DNA from: Synchiropus splendidus
Taxonomy: Eukaryota; Chordata; Actinopteri; Syngnathiformes; Callionymidae
Assembly: GCF_027744825.2 (NCBI RefSeq)
Contig: NC_071342.1
Location: forward strand, 9,629,501 to 9,693,500
Direction: 5' to 3'
DNA length: 64,000 nucleotides
The notes beneath the pieces are model-generated. The model did not search any database. It saw only the letters and a program-made list of their open reading frames with translations, and was not told where the DNA came from. The translations under genes and the position numbers were made by a program. Shown here in pieces: positions 1 through 22,269 of this stretch (position 1 is its first letter; the number at the start of each line of letters is the position of its first letter).

Positions 1-917
1 TTTCTGTTGTTTATGTCAAGATGGAGTCTTCAAACCAACTCTTGCAGGGGGTTTAATCTTGATTTGGGTGGATGCTGTGTTGTAGAACTTTGAACGGAGA
101 ATTAGTTGAAGTAGAGAATGCCTTCATGCACTATGCTCTAAGTCAGTTTGGTGTAGTAGGTAGCAGTGGTGAAGGGCACTGCAGAACAAAGGGCAACAAT
201 GTTAAAAACTGGTGTTCATCTGCTTTTTATTTATCCATCACATCTACAATTCATGGCATACCTTTTACCTCAGTAAGGTACCATGAGTTCCTGGCTGGTG
301 TTTCTGGATGTACCTTGCCTAAAATGATGTGACGAGGGACAAACAGAAACTGTGACTATGAAGCGTCAAAATATTTGTAATAGTTCAGTGTTGAGGTTGT
401 CTCAACAGTGTGGCCGTGGGGCCACATGCCTACATTTATGTAGCCCTCATAAGGTCATAGGAAGACGATTATTTATTTCAAATGTGTTCTTTTTATTAAG
501 TGATGCTGATTTTAGGATTATGTTACCCCCCAAAACAAATAAAGGAAATATTTTGAAAAGAAAATACCTTGGTATGAAGGGTCTTAGCATCATATGTACT
601 TGTTTAACGTTCTGTACATTTATGATGTACAGTATATTGATTATTGTTAAATAAAATGTATCTAAAATGAAATAATATATAATCAAATAGCATATTTGTA
701 GCACATAATGTCTTAGAATAATTGTGATTTTCAACAAAATTGAAGCGATAGTTAAGATTCTTTTGTTGTTTGTCGTACGGCATGCAACTTGGCCCGTGAT
801 GAAATGTAATTCCCCTCATGGTATAGAGCAACTTAAACTACAATAGAGATGCAGCACGAGTATGTGTTGTGAAATAAAGCTTTAATCATTGACGATAAAT
901 ATTGTCCTTTGACACAG
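1..917 (+). other. camk2g: camk2g intron (5' side truncated)
   Basis: AT-rich intronic sequence before the first visible exon. I looked for the preceding CaMKII exon (ending HPWVC) and did not find it here. Small open frames show no recognisable protein. Confidence 0.7.
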
Positions 918-12990
<12,073 letters not shown>

Positions 12991-13010
12991 ACCCATGACC
13001 CGGGGCCAAG

Positions 13011-14176
13011 GTAAGACCCAACCACAACTGAAGATGCTTTTGTCTCAGTAACATGAACACTAGATATATACAAAAAAATATATATGTAAATGACCTGAAG
13101 AATGATGCCGACAGTACAGATGATTCTAGCAAAGTTCAAAGATCATCCCTACTTATATTACTTTCAGACAAGCCACTACAACTACAGATCTTCAAGCCCC
13201 AGCCTGGGGCCTGTTTCAAGTTCTCTTTAATACCGTGCCATTTTCGTCACTAAACAAAGAAGTTGGTGTTTTCTAAGAAGTGTAAATAACAGGGATGACC
13301 TTTGACCTTTGTCACACTCAGGGTCATTGTTATTGTCTTGTTTGTGCACTTTGTGGCACTGCCATTGCAAATGATCTCATGAATTGTTAGCACTGTTACT
13401 GTAACACTTGTTTGTAACATCACCTTGTTTATTCTCAGAGTCACCTTTAAACTGAGCTGTGTGTTGACTTATCTCACAGGGATTTCTTACATTTTACTAT
13501 GAAATGACACTTGAAATGAATAAAAGCATTTGATGCCACACATTAAACATTTGTGTTTACAAAAAAGATAAACTCTGAGGCATGGAAAATATGTCCAGGC
13601 TGTTGCTTGTTGAAGACATTATAGGATATAAAATAATAAATGATAAAAAAAATAAATAAAAAATAATTTTAAGAGTTTAATATCATGTTTGAACTACAAT
13701 CAGCTGGAAGGAACACAATAATAACTCATCTTACCTACGAATCAGAGTGGAAACAGGAAAGACTGAAATGACTTGGTGGCTTCAGCATTGAAAGTTCCAG
13801 CTGACAGCTTTGGTTGAAACTGAAACAATCATGATCAGAACCAAGGAAAACACAGCAGCACCGCATTGGTCGGTTCCGGAAGCAGGCTGGGTCTTCTGCG
13901 TCTGAAAATCACCCCGACTGGTCTACAATTGAAACACAACCTATTCAGTCCACAAATAAATACAGGTGTAGATATGATGATAAATACTTGTTGTATTAAA
14001 AGCGTATCTAGTTGTAATTGTGGTGTCAGGTACTTAAGAGTATTTACGCTTGTCTCATGTAGTATGTCCGGGTATCGTCCAGGCCCACCACCCGTACTTA
14101 ACAATTGTCATTGGTGTCATGCAGTCATACAGTAACACAATAACATCTACTCTTCCTTTCTCTCCCCCCCCCTTAG
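13011..14176 (+). other. camk2g: probable intron in camk2g 3' UTR
   Basis: Begins with gtaagacc 20 bases after the stop and ends at a pyrimidine tract and ccttag at 14176. A 3'-UTR intron is inferred from these signals alone. A polyadenylation-like AATAAA lies near 13520, so an unspliced short 3' UTR is the alternative. Confidence 0.5.
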
Positions 14177-14440
14177 CTTTCCCTGATCTCCAAAGGTGTT
14201 TGGAGCATTTACTCTCCGTGGTCGGAGTCGTGTCTGGATTCCGGCCGGAAAGAAGCTGCTTGGAACGATGTAAAAACACAAAAGTGTGGGGTGGGGGAGG
14301 GGGGCTGAACATCACAATGTAGGATTGAAAAAAACAAAACAAAACAAAAACACACAAATATACATACTTCCAAATCCTGGCTGACCCCCTGGTGGGGGGA
14401 GAGGGTGTGGGGGTGTCGTCCTGCAGATCGTGCATGTATC

Positions 14441-14470
14441 TGGTGGTGGTGGTGGTGGTGTGTGTGGGGA
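14441..14470 (+). repeat. (GGT)n / GT low-complexity tract
   Basis: Several GGT trinucleotides followed by GTGTGTG and G runs. Could form G-rich RNA structure in the camk2g 3' UTR. Confidence 0.7.
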
Positions 14471-14870
14471 GGGGGGGCTCAGTCCACTCCTCTCACAGCC
14501 TTTATCCTCCTCCCCGTCTGAGTTTTTGTGTCTGGCAAAGTATAAAAACAGACTTCAAATATCTATCATATCAGTTCTGAGAGTCTCTCACGGGCAGAGA
14601 CGTCACTGAAGGGACCTTTTTTTTTCTGCTTCCTCTCCTCTGGTTTTTGTTTTCTGTCTGGAGCGATGCAGCCGGATCGATGGGGATTATTTAAGATGTA
14701 TAAATAGATATTTATATGAGAGCATGTGTGCAAGGCGGGCGGGGGGTTGTGGGTGTGTTTTTTTAAAAATATTATTTGAGGTCCCTTATTGTAAATACAA
14801 ACATAGACACACACCCTGCATGTGCACTTGTGCGTCGGGTTTGACTGGTCCTGAAGTTGCAGAATCCCAA

Positions 14871-14884
14871 CCGCAAGGTGGCAG
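14871..14884 (+). promoter_or_regulatory. CTCF-like motif
   Basis: ccgcaaggtggcag differs at about one position from the vertebrate CTCF core consensus (CCGCGNGGNGGCAG). Motif match only. Confidence 0.35.
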
Positions 14885-16672
14885 CATTGGCCCGCCATGC
14901 GGCTGTGTTCTTCCTCGCTGCGTTACAGATCAGAGCACGTGTTTTTGTTTTCAGTAGTGGCACTGGACTGTTGCCGTCGACTTTCTGCAACTTCAGGCTT
15001 CCGTCCGACTCCCCGCCGTGACTCCTCCGCTGACCGGCCCCGTCACCTTAGTAGCACCACACGTGTGATGGTACCGATGATGTCACCCTTTTGCCTGTCT
15101 CCTGTTCTGGTCGTCTTCTGAGGAAAAAAACAAAACACAAAAACACCAACGTATTAATGTCTGTCTTGGCTTGCTGTTCTCCTGTGTGAAGTCTTGGCAC
15201 TATTTTAGGATAAAAAGCATGTTCAAAAGGGAATGCAGTGCCACCATTCTGACCAATAATAATGGATTTAAAAAAAAAAAACCAAGGCATGATGGGAAAG
15301 GAGGGCTACGCTGGCCGGAGGCTGTGGGACCGTTTGACCTTTCTCTTGTGTTTCTTTGCTGAAGGCAATCAATGGATCTGGTCCCTTCTCCTTCTGTTGT
15401 AAACGTCGTAGGTGTTCGTGTTTCGATGTCGCTGTTAAATCAGTTTTATACACAAGTGGAAACTAAAAGTCTTCAATTCCTCACACAAAAAAAGCACACC
15501 ACTGACGCCCCCTGTTGGCTGTTGTGAGAGCTGCGTTCACACCACTGGTCTTCAGTTCGGGCTCCACCCGTCCTGGGGGTGAACTGCAGCCTTTTACTGG
15601 CGAAGACCGCTATGACGTTACACTAGTGTGTACTGTAAAGAGGGTATGAATTTGGACAACAACCGGCTCCAGTGTAGCTTTTGAATTTTAGCGCACATTT
15701 TCTCTACTCAACAACGGCATGCGCTTACGTCATCACGGTCAAGAAGTAGCGATGAGGCTGAGAATCTTAGGCCGCACTGAGCATCCGTGTCTCTCAGCGC
15801 CCCGTATCCTGCTCTTCCCTCTACTCCCACTGTGTCCCGGATCAGGAGGCGGTCGGAGTTGGCTGAAGCTATCGTGACCTAAAAGTCAAAAGCCGTAACG
15901 ACGTCCGAGTCAAGATTATGGTCGCGTCACTTCTCTGACGTCTTCGTGTTGCTGTCACGAACTTTTGACCCCAAAGTTTGAAACGCAGATGAAAAAAAAA
16001 AAACCCAAAAAGACTTGTAGTGTGAACGCAGCCTCTGAAAGCTCTCATCTCCAGTTGGAACGCATGATATTTCTGCGAACCCTGTTTCACGAATGTGGAG
16101 CGATAAATTTGACCGGAAACTGGGGGCAACGTTACGAAAGTCCCGTCACAACTACACGACATTCCACCCAGCAAAGCTGAACCAGAACACATGAGTCGTC
16201 GTCCTCATCCTGCTGTGACGTTTCACTTCTGCTTTTCTGATCCGCATCTGCGAACACAACAGGGTAACAGGGAAGGACTCTCATACTGTACATAGACTAC
16301 GTGACCAAATATCACACCCACAGACTCACAACAGTATATGCAGCTAACACACCGAGGAAATATGCATGTCTCCGCTCATCACTCTTCTCAGAACCGCCAG
16401 GTTCTGGACCAACAGTGAGAACCCTGAAATCTCACCTCATGTACGGAGTGAAAAAAAAAAGCCTTACAGTGGGTTGATTCTCCCAAACGTTGGGCATCAT
16501 TGTGTTGGCGGGAGGCTCCGCGCCGCTATGGCATTGGATGCTGGATTTCTATGGTTCTTTCTATGGTTCTTTTTTTGCATGAGCATTCTGGTAATAAAAG
16601 TCCAACAGTTAAAATTACAAGTGTTTGTCTGGATGGTTGTTCTTGATAGATTTGTTATTACTGAGCCTATTT

Positions 16673-16678
16673 AATAAA
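16673..16678 (+). other. camk2g: candidate polyadenylation signal of camk2g
   Basis: AATAAA within ttaataaaaaataag, about 80 bases after another AATAAA at 16593-16598. The pair gives the best candidate 3' end for the gene, though no cleavage data are available. Confidence 0.4.
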
Positions 16679-17499
16679 AAATAAGAGCATTAAAGACTCG
16701 CCTGCTGCTCTGTCTCCATGCTCCGTACTGCTTTCAAATGATGCTTGGAGTCGATCTGTCTGCCATAGAGATGCACCCACTTGAACATTTTAAATACTTC
16801 TGCGTATCTAAAGTGATTTTTACTTTTTATTTTTAATGTTGCACGAACAGTCGAGAACATATTTACGTACATGTTTGTCAAAGTTGGTTAATGTTTAGAT
16901 GATTGAATATTTGTAGACACTTTTTTGGTTCAGACCTTGCTTCTCAAATAATAATTTTAAAAAACATGACACAATTTCATTATATAACAGGCTGATAATG
17001 TAAAAGGAAGACTCCAGGTAGTTTGGTTGAACACTCATTGCAAACTGAAGTTCTATTCTCGCTGTCCAACACTCGGTGTATGCAGACTTTAGATCACACC
17101 TGAAGTGTTACCATGGTGACGGTCGGCGTTTAATACTTGATGCCTTGGACAACAGAGAAATGATCAAATAAATAGGGAGCGTGTGATAAATGGGTCGGGA
17201 AGTCAAAATCATTTCCACTTGTGTTGAACCGCTCGTGTTCAGTCACCAGCCGCAAAAAAATGTCAAAAATTATGTTGCCAGATTTTTCTTGGCGCTTCAA
17301 GAATGGGGGAGTAAACTATGGTAAATAATGTCCGTTTCTAAAGATGATTTATTGAGATTTGGGGTCACATAACGGCAATAAATAAAATATCAGTTTTGGT
17401 TGACAGTTGTTTCTACACATTTCTAGATCTGCACCCCTGGATGGGAAATGCTAGTGATGGGCAGGTGAGGCTTCATGAAAGTGTCCTGATTTCCAGAGG

Positions 17500-17513
17500 C
17501 CACTAGGTGGCAC
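17500..17513 (+). promoter_or_regulatory. CTCF-like motif
   Basis: ccactaggtggcac resembles the CTCF core. A related inverted copy (gtgccatctagtaac) lies about 70 bases downstream, so the pair may belong to a repeat element rather than a selected site. Confidence 0.3.
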
Positions 17514-17829
17514 TGTGATTGGACTTGGAACTACTAGTTCAATGAAACCTCACATCATTTTTATACCATTTAGTGCCATCTAGTAACATACGCGGACCAA
17601 TCAGTTGACCCACGACACGCTGTTATTGTGTATAACACAGCCTCTGTATGCAGACGTGTCCGTTAGCTACATTTACTGACTGTTTTTTCTTCATATTGAG
17701 GTGTAAAACCTTTCCTGTCTCCACACTGGACCGTGGTAGAGTGTCACAGGGGAGGTGCTCGCTCTCCACACCTCCGAGGCTGGAGCGCTCACTCCAGGGT
17801 TTGATGTCCTGTTGTGGGCTGGAGCTGGG

Positions 17830-18158
17830 ACAGGGATGAGGCGAGTCTGGGACAGAGCGTTACTTGGTTTATGACTTTGTCACAGCCAAACTGCACTGAA
17901 GCGCACATTCAGAGCTGGACACGCACCGGGCACCTCTTCACTTCTGGAGAGACGTCACTCACTCAGCAACCCCTCCCACATGCAGCGGCCACACACATAG
18001 AGGAACAGCGCACCTGCAGCAGACACTCTACATTCACTCCTACAAAAGCCTCTTTTAAGGCTTGGAACGCATTATTTCTTTTTCCATTAATTGTTATGGG
18101 ATTCAGATTTCGAACAAATCTGGAATGGATTGTGGTCGAGAACCGAGGTACCACTGTA
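17830..18158 (-). mobile_element. pogo/Tigger-like DNA transposon remnant (one terminal end)
   Basis: On the minus strand the sequence starts TA, then CAGTGGTACCTCGGTT, the terminal inverted repeat typical of pogo/Tigger elements with their TA target site. It runs on with a degenerate tail (GTTCGAAAT, then ATGCGTTCCAAGCC) common in fish copies. The opposite end was not found, so the left limit is approximate. No transposase frame is present. Confidence 0.55.
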
Positions 18159-19038
18159 TACTACAAAAAAAAAAAAATCTAAATGATGTGTATCTGAGTT
18201 AAACTCTAAAAACTAAAATGCAGGAAGAGAAATGAACTCCATGAAACATCACATGGAAAATCTACTTCAATAAAAAACTTTTCATGATTTCCAAACGTGC
18301 AGACGCTTCAAGACAAAAGACGCAGTTTATTTTGATGATCTTTAATGACATCACATGGAATCATGTAAAAGTGGAAAAGGAGGCTTTCTTCATCATCGTC
18401 ATAGGAAGTTCACCCAAAAGTTAAGGATCAGAAGTAAGTTGTGCTTTTGACTAAACCATTTCTAACAGCTGGGACTAGGATGAGACAAATGATGAGTCTC
18501 TGGTGACCTTCTCCCTCCACAGTCGCCTCATGGCTTCACATCCCAGACGCGTGGGCGTCCACGAGGCTCCGGACGGAGGGAGAATGGTGATTGTTCCATG
18601 CAGATTGTTTATGTCGACATGCAGTCTCTCGCCCGACGCCCGGGCCGAACAAGAAGACGAGTCCTCGCCTCGCAAAGTCCACTTACACATTGGCACTTGA
18701 ATCTTTAAGTCCTCAGTCACTAGTGCTAATGTTTACAGTCCGTCTCGCAGAAGGACGGCAGGCCAACGCTCTGGTTTCCTTGATTCAAGGAGGAAAAACA
18801 AAACGACTTTTCTCCACGCAGAATAAAAGTTCAGTAAGAAGGAAGAAAAAAGGGGGAGTTACAATCTTTTCTCACTGCAGACGCTCACCAGCAGAATCCC
18901 ACTTCCTCCCTGAGGCCCAGGACGACAGACCAGGAAGAGCAGAGACAGAAGGTTAAAGAGGTGAAGACAGTTGCACCGAGGTGTGCCACAGTCACTCGAG
19001 AACTAAACCTACCCTGCCGCTACAAGAACAGATTCAAA

Positions 19039-19126
19039 CAGGTGAAGTAAAGCTTCAGGGGAAAAAAAATTGAAATGAATGATATTTCATTTCAATTTTT
19101 TTTCCCCTGAAGCTTTACTTCACCTG
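19039..19126. repeat. perfect 41-bp inverted repeat (hairpin)
   Basis: Left arm 19039-19079, spacer tgatat 19080-19085, right arm 19086-19126; all 41 pairs match. The arm begins caggtgaagtaaagcttcag and ends ttgaaatgaa. No open frame. It would fold into a long perfect hairpin in DNA or in either transcript. It lies in the probable girdin 3' UTR or intergenic space. Confidence 0.97.
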
Positions 19127-21471
19127 GTAAAGGTGATTTTGGTTTTGATTTAGGGAATGTTTCAGAAATAACATTTTTCTATAAAGATTGTAAAATTTAA
19201 AACCTTTTATTTTGAAAAACTCATTTCATGTCTAAAACTTTTCCTCTACTGTAAAAAAAAGAAAGTAAATAAAAGACTTAATGATACAATTCATTTGAAA
19301 TAAAGTCCATAGAGTGTGAATGCAACACACCTCGGTACATTTCAGAGAAACAGAGTTAGGGACGACAGGAAGCAGCAGTCCGCCGTCACTAGAGGGGGAC
19401 ATATTTTAGTGCGACACCGAAGCCATGCAGCTAAAGGAAGCAGCCGGAAGCAGAAACATCCACAACTACGGTTTCACTTTAAACGGCGCATGTTTAGCCT
19501 ACAGAGACGAAGGAAAACGGCTCTCAGCCCTTCAAAGTAAAATGCCGCACCCGGAAGTAGAACGTCAGCTCGCCCGATCATGTATATTCTTAAAACGGGG
19601 GAAATTGTGTGAATGAACTTTTGTAGGCGAGGAGAATAAATAATTTCGCGATGTACGTAACACTATACGCATTAAACCGCTAAACTTTCTGAGTTCACCA
19701 ACACTGAGACATTCCACCTTAAGAATGACAGAACACAGGAGTCAACACTGAAAGAGCTCTCTGGAAACTGAAACCAACTTCCATTTAAGTCTACTTTAAT
19801 TCCACTATTTCCCAGCGTCCAGAACACGATCACTCCAGGTCGACACCCCTGAATTTCCAGGATTTCCTCTAAATAAATTAAACACTTTAATATCAACTAG
19901 GAACTTTCCAACAGGAATGAACTCAAATAATAAATCCAATTTAACACGGTTTAATGTACATAATTTAAGCACTCTAGTATTTAAACTATTACATTTGAGG
20001 TCCTTCACTAGTAGAACACAAATATTACTCTCATTGTATCGCTGAATTGGTAGTGCAGTTTGACTCAACCATCAATCATGCTCAATAGAGAATTTACAAT
20101 CCTGAGGTGGTGAAAGGTCAATATGCTTTAAATTGAAACCGTAGTGGAATGGCAGCGGTTTGAGGAGCCAAACACAGCAACAGCTCTCCATATGTCATGC
20201 AGACACGGCTGACTACGGCCAACTTGGCCGGACAGAGAGCAGGGTGACGGACCGGACAGTGAGGGGGACGTGTGTGCGTGTGCGTGTGTGGGGGGGGTCA
20301 GCTTAGCAAGGCAGGAGACTCAAGTGCAGAGCAGGATGGACGACATCTGTTACATCAACGTTTGGGTTCCCTGTGGAAACCTCGCCCTCCCTCCCTCCCT
20401 CCCTCCCCCCGGCTGGAGCACTCACCACGCGCTCACAGCACAGTAGCAGATAGATGAGGGTGGGGGGTCAGCAGGGCTCCCCACTCCTGCTTTTAGATTT
20501 CCTGCCCTCCACATCTGCAGGACAAAGGCAAGGGGTCACTCGCTGTGGAAATACAGAAGCTGCAGAAATAAATAATCCAATTCCTCCACGGTTCTCGGCA
20601 CGGGAGTCGTGCTCGTCTCCAAGTTCAGCGTCTCTGTGCAACACCAGGCTTCCGCTCCACGTGAAATGATTTCAGCCTCATTCACAATACAGAAAAATTC
20701 ACCTTCAGCTCTGACAGTCTCTGCCGGAATTCACCCCCAAATACGACACAATAAGTGAATGAGTGTCTCAGAATGTTATAGAAAATATGAATAATGTGGC
20801 CAAACTATTAGAAATAATCTGATAAAAACAGAAGAACATTTTTGAAAGGAGAGTCTTCCACACACAAGTCGACAAAACTCTGTCAGAAATAAGGGAGGAG
20901 TCAAACCTTTGTTGACAAGTCTCACTAAGAATTCAGTGTTTTGAGCTTGAAATAAATCCCTCCAAAAAAACAGTGACCAATTGAGTGTGAGACGTGCACA
21001 CATCAGGAATCTTCTCTTCCTGCGCTTCCTCGCGGTCTCAGCCAGCTGCACCAGTTTGTGAATGAGGCCTCATCATTCCGTCACCCCAACTTTTGTCAGA
21101 CCCAACATCCAGAACCCATCAGCACCAGTGTACAAACACACACATTGACAAAACAAAAGAATAATAGAAATAAAATAAAAAAGAAAGAAACCATTTGGAG
21201 CACAACAATCGAGATGAGACATGCAGCCGGGGTGGGGAGGTGGCCCGGTGAGAGGAGTGATCTATTATCTGGACCCGAGACGGCGACAGAGTGAGTGACC
21301 CCGACAGATAATAGTCTCTGATGGAAGCAACAGCAACAATGTTCACCAAAGGTCCCGTCAGAGAACAGAAATGAGAACTCAAAGGTACAAGCGGAAGCCC
21401 GCCACACATGAACTCATGCAGGAGTCTTCATCCAAGTCTCAGCCAGCCCGGACCCGCGCCCCCCCTGTCAA
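19127..21471 (-). other. ccdc88a: probable girdin 3' UTR / intergenic
   Basis: Noncoding sequence downstream of the girdin stop. The first minus-strand AATAAA below the stop is at about 19207-19212 and another at about 18327-18332, so the 3' UTR may extend 2.2-3.1 kb. Contains a 10-bp inverted repeat (21262-21271 and 21305-21314) and an ETS/CRE-like motif cluster near 19440-19570. No gene recognised. Confidence 0.45.
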
Positions 21472-22269
21472 TCACACGCACCCGTACTCGTACCACAGTG
21501 ACTGTCCGTCGTCTGGGCCGAGGGGCTCGTCCGAATTGTTCGCGCAGTCTGGACCGCTTTGCCCTTGTGGGCTTTGATTTAGGGTGGGGGCAGGTTTGTT
21601 TGTGACAGGGGGTCCGCTGATGTTACTGACCAGGGCGGGGTTAAGGGACAGGTAGGGGAGGTTTGGGCCCGAGGGCTCGCTGAAGATGGAGTCCATGAGC
21701 ATGGACTCGACAGTGAAGGAAGGGCCCAGGAAGGACTCGAGGGTGGACAGGTCGGGGTCGTCCAGGCTGTGGCAGGGTAAGCTGAGCGACTTGGGCAGGG
21801 GGACGGAGGCGGGGTGGGGGCCTCTGCTGCTGTACTCACTGGACTGGGACCGGGGCCCAGACTTGCTGGGCGGAGAGGCATCGACGGACACCGGCTGGCG
21901 CTGGTCCTTGGACAGCAGGTCGTGGATGCTGGTGCGGCGGGTGCTGCCCTCGGCGGTGGAGATGACGCTGCTGGCCCGAGGCAGCGTGGACGAAGCCGAG
22001 TCCAGACGCTCCGACACCGACGTGGCTTTGCCCTGCGTGGACAGACTGGAGCGCATGGGGACGGAGCCTCGGACCCGGGTGCTCTCCGCCTTCCGCAGGG
22101 TGGGACGTCCCGCCTGTCGCGGCGGACGATCGGAGCTAACCGGAGCCGCCCTCCCACTGGAGGAGCGCAGGATTCCCCGGGCCTTGGTGGCCGGGCGTTC
22201 CTTCTGAGCATGCTCAGAGGACGTCGAGAGTCGGGGGGAGTCCACGGTGAGGTTCTCCTGGCTGCCGGA
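21472..22269 (-). CDS. ccdc88a: girdin exon 32: last coding exon, C-terminal tail with YGCV
   Basis: Acceptor catctgcag, 265 codons plus TGA at 21472-21474. Starts [16 protein letters not shown], passes [20 protein letters not shown] and [20 protein letters not shown], then extends about 130 residues beyond the human girdin end to WYEYGCV. The C-terminal GCV is a class of PDZ-binding end known from Daple, which binds Dishevelled through it. The exon is GC-rich and Ser/Pro-rich. Long plus-strand frames here are shadows. Confidence 0.95.
   Translation of the reverse strand, partial: SGSQENLTVDSPRLSTSSEHAQKERPATKARGILRSSSGRAAPVSSDRPPRQAGRPTLRKAESTRVRGSVPMRSSLSTQGKATSVSERLDSASSTLPRASSVISTAEGSTRRTSIHDLLSKDQRQPVSVDASPPSKSGPRSQSSEYSSRGPHPASVPLPKSLSLPCHSLDDPDLSTLESFLGPSFTVESMLMDSIFSEPSGPNLPYLSLNPALVSNISGPPVTNKPAPTLNQSPQGQSGPDCANNSDEPLGPDDGQSLWYEYGCV

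Larger units (their letters stand above)
14177..16695 (+). other. camk2g: probable last (noncoding) exon / 3' UTR of camk2g
   Basis: Noncoding sequence from the proposed acceptor to the AATAAA signals at 16593-16598 and 16673-16678. It includes G-rich and GGT-repeat stretches around 14280-14480. No protein-coding frame is convincing. The extent is inferred. Confidence 0.4.
16696..18300. other. intergenic region between converging genes
   Basis: No coding gene recognised. Contains the CTCF-like motif near 17500 and the remnant of a DNA transposon ending at 18156. Confidence 0.6.

Noticed and set aside
19425..19616. Small open frame in the girdin downstream region
   Set aside because: 63 codons, no similarity recognised; the region is better described by its promoter-like motifs.
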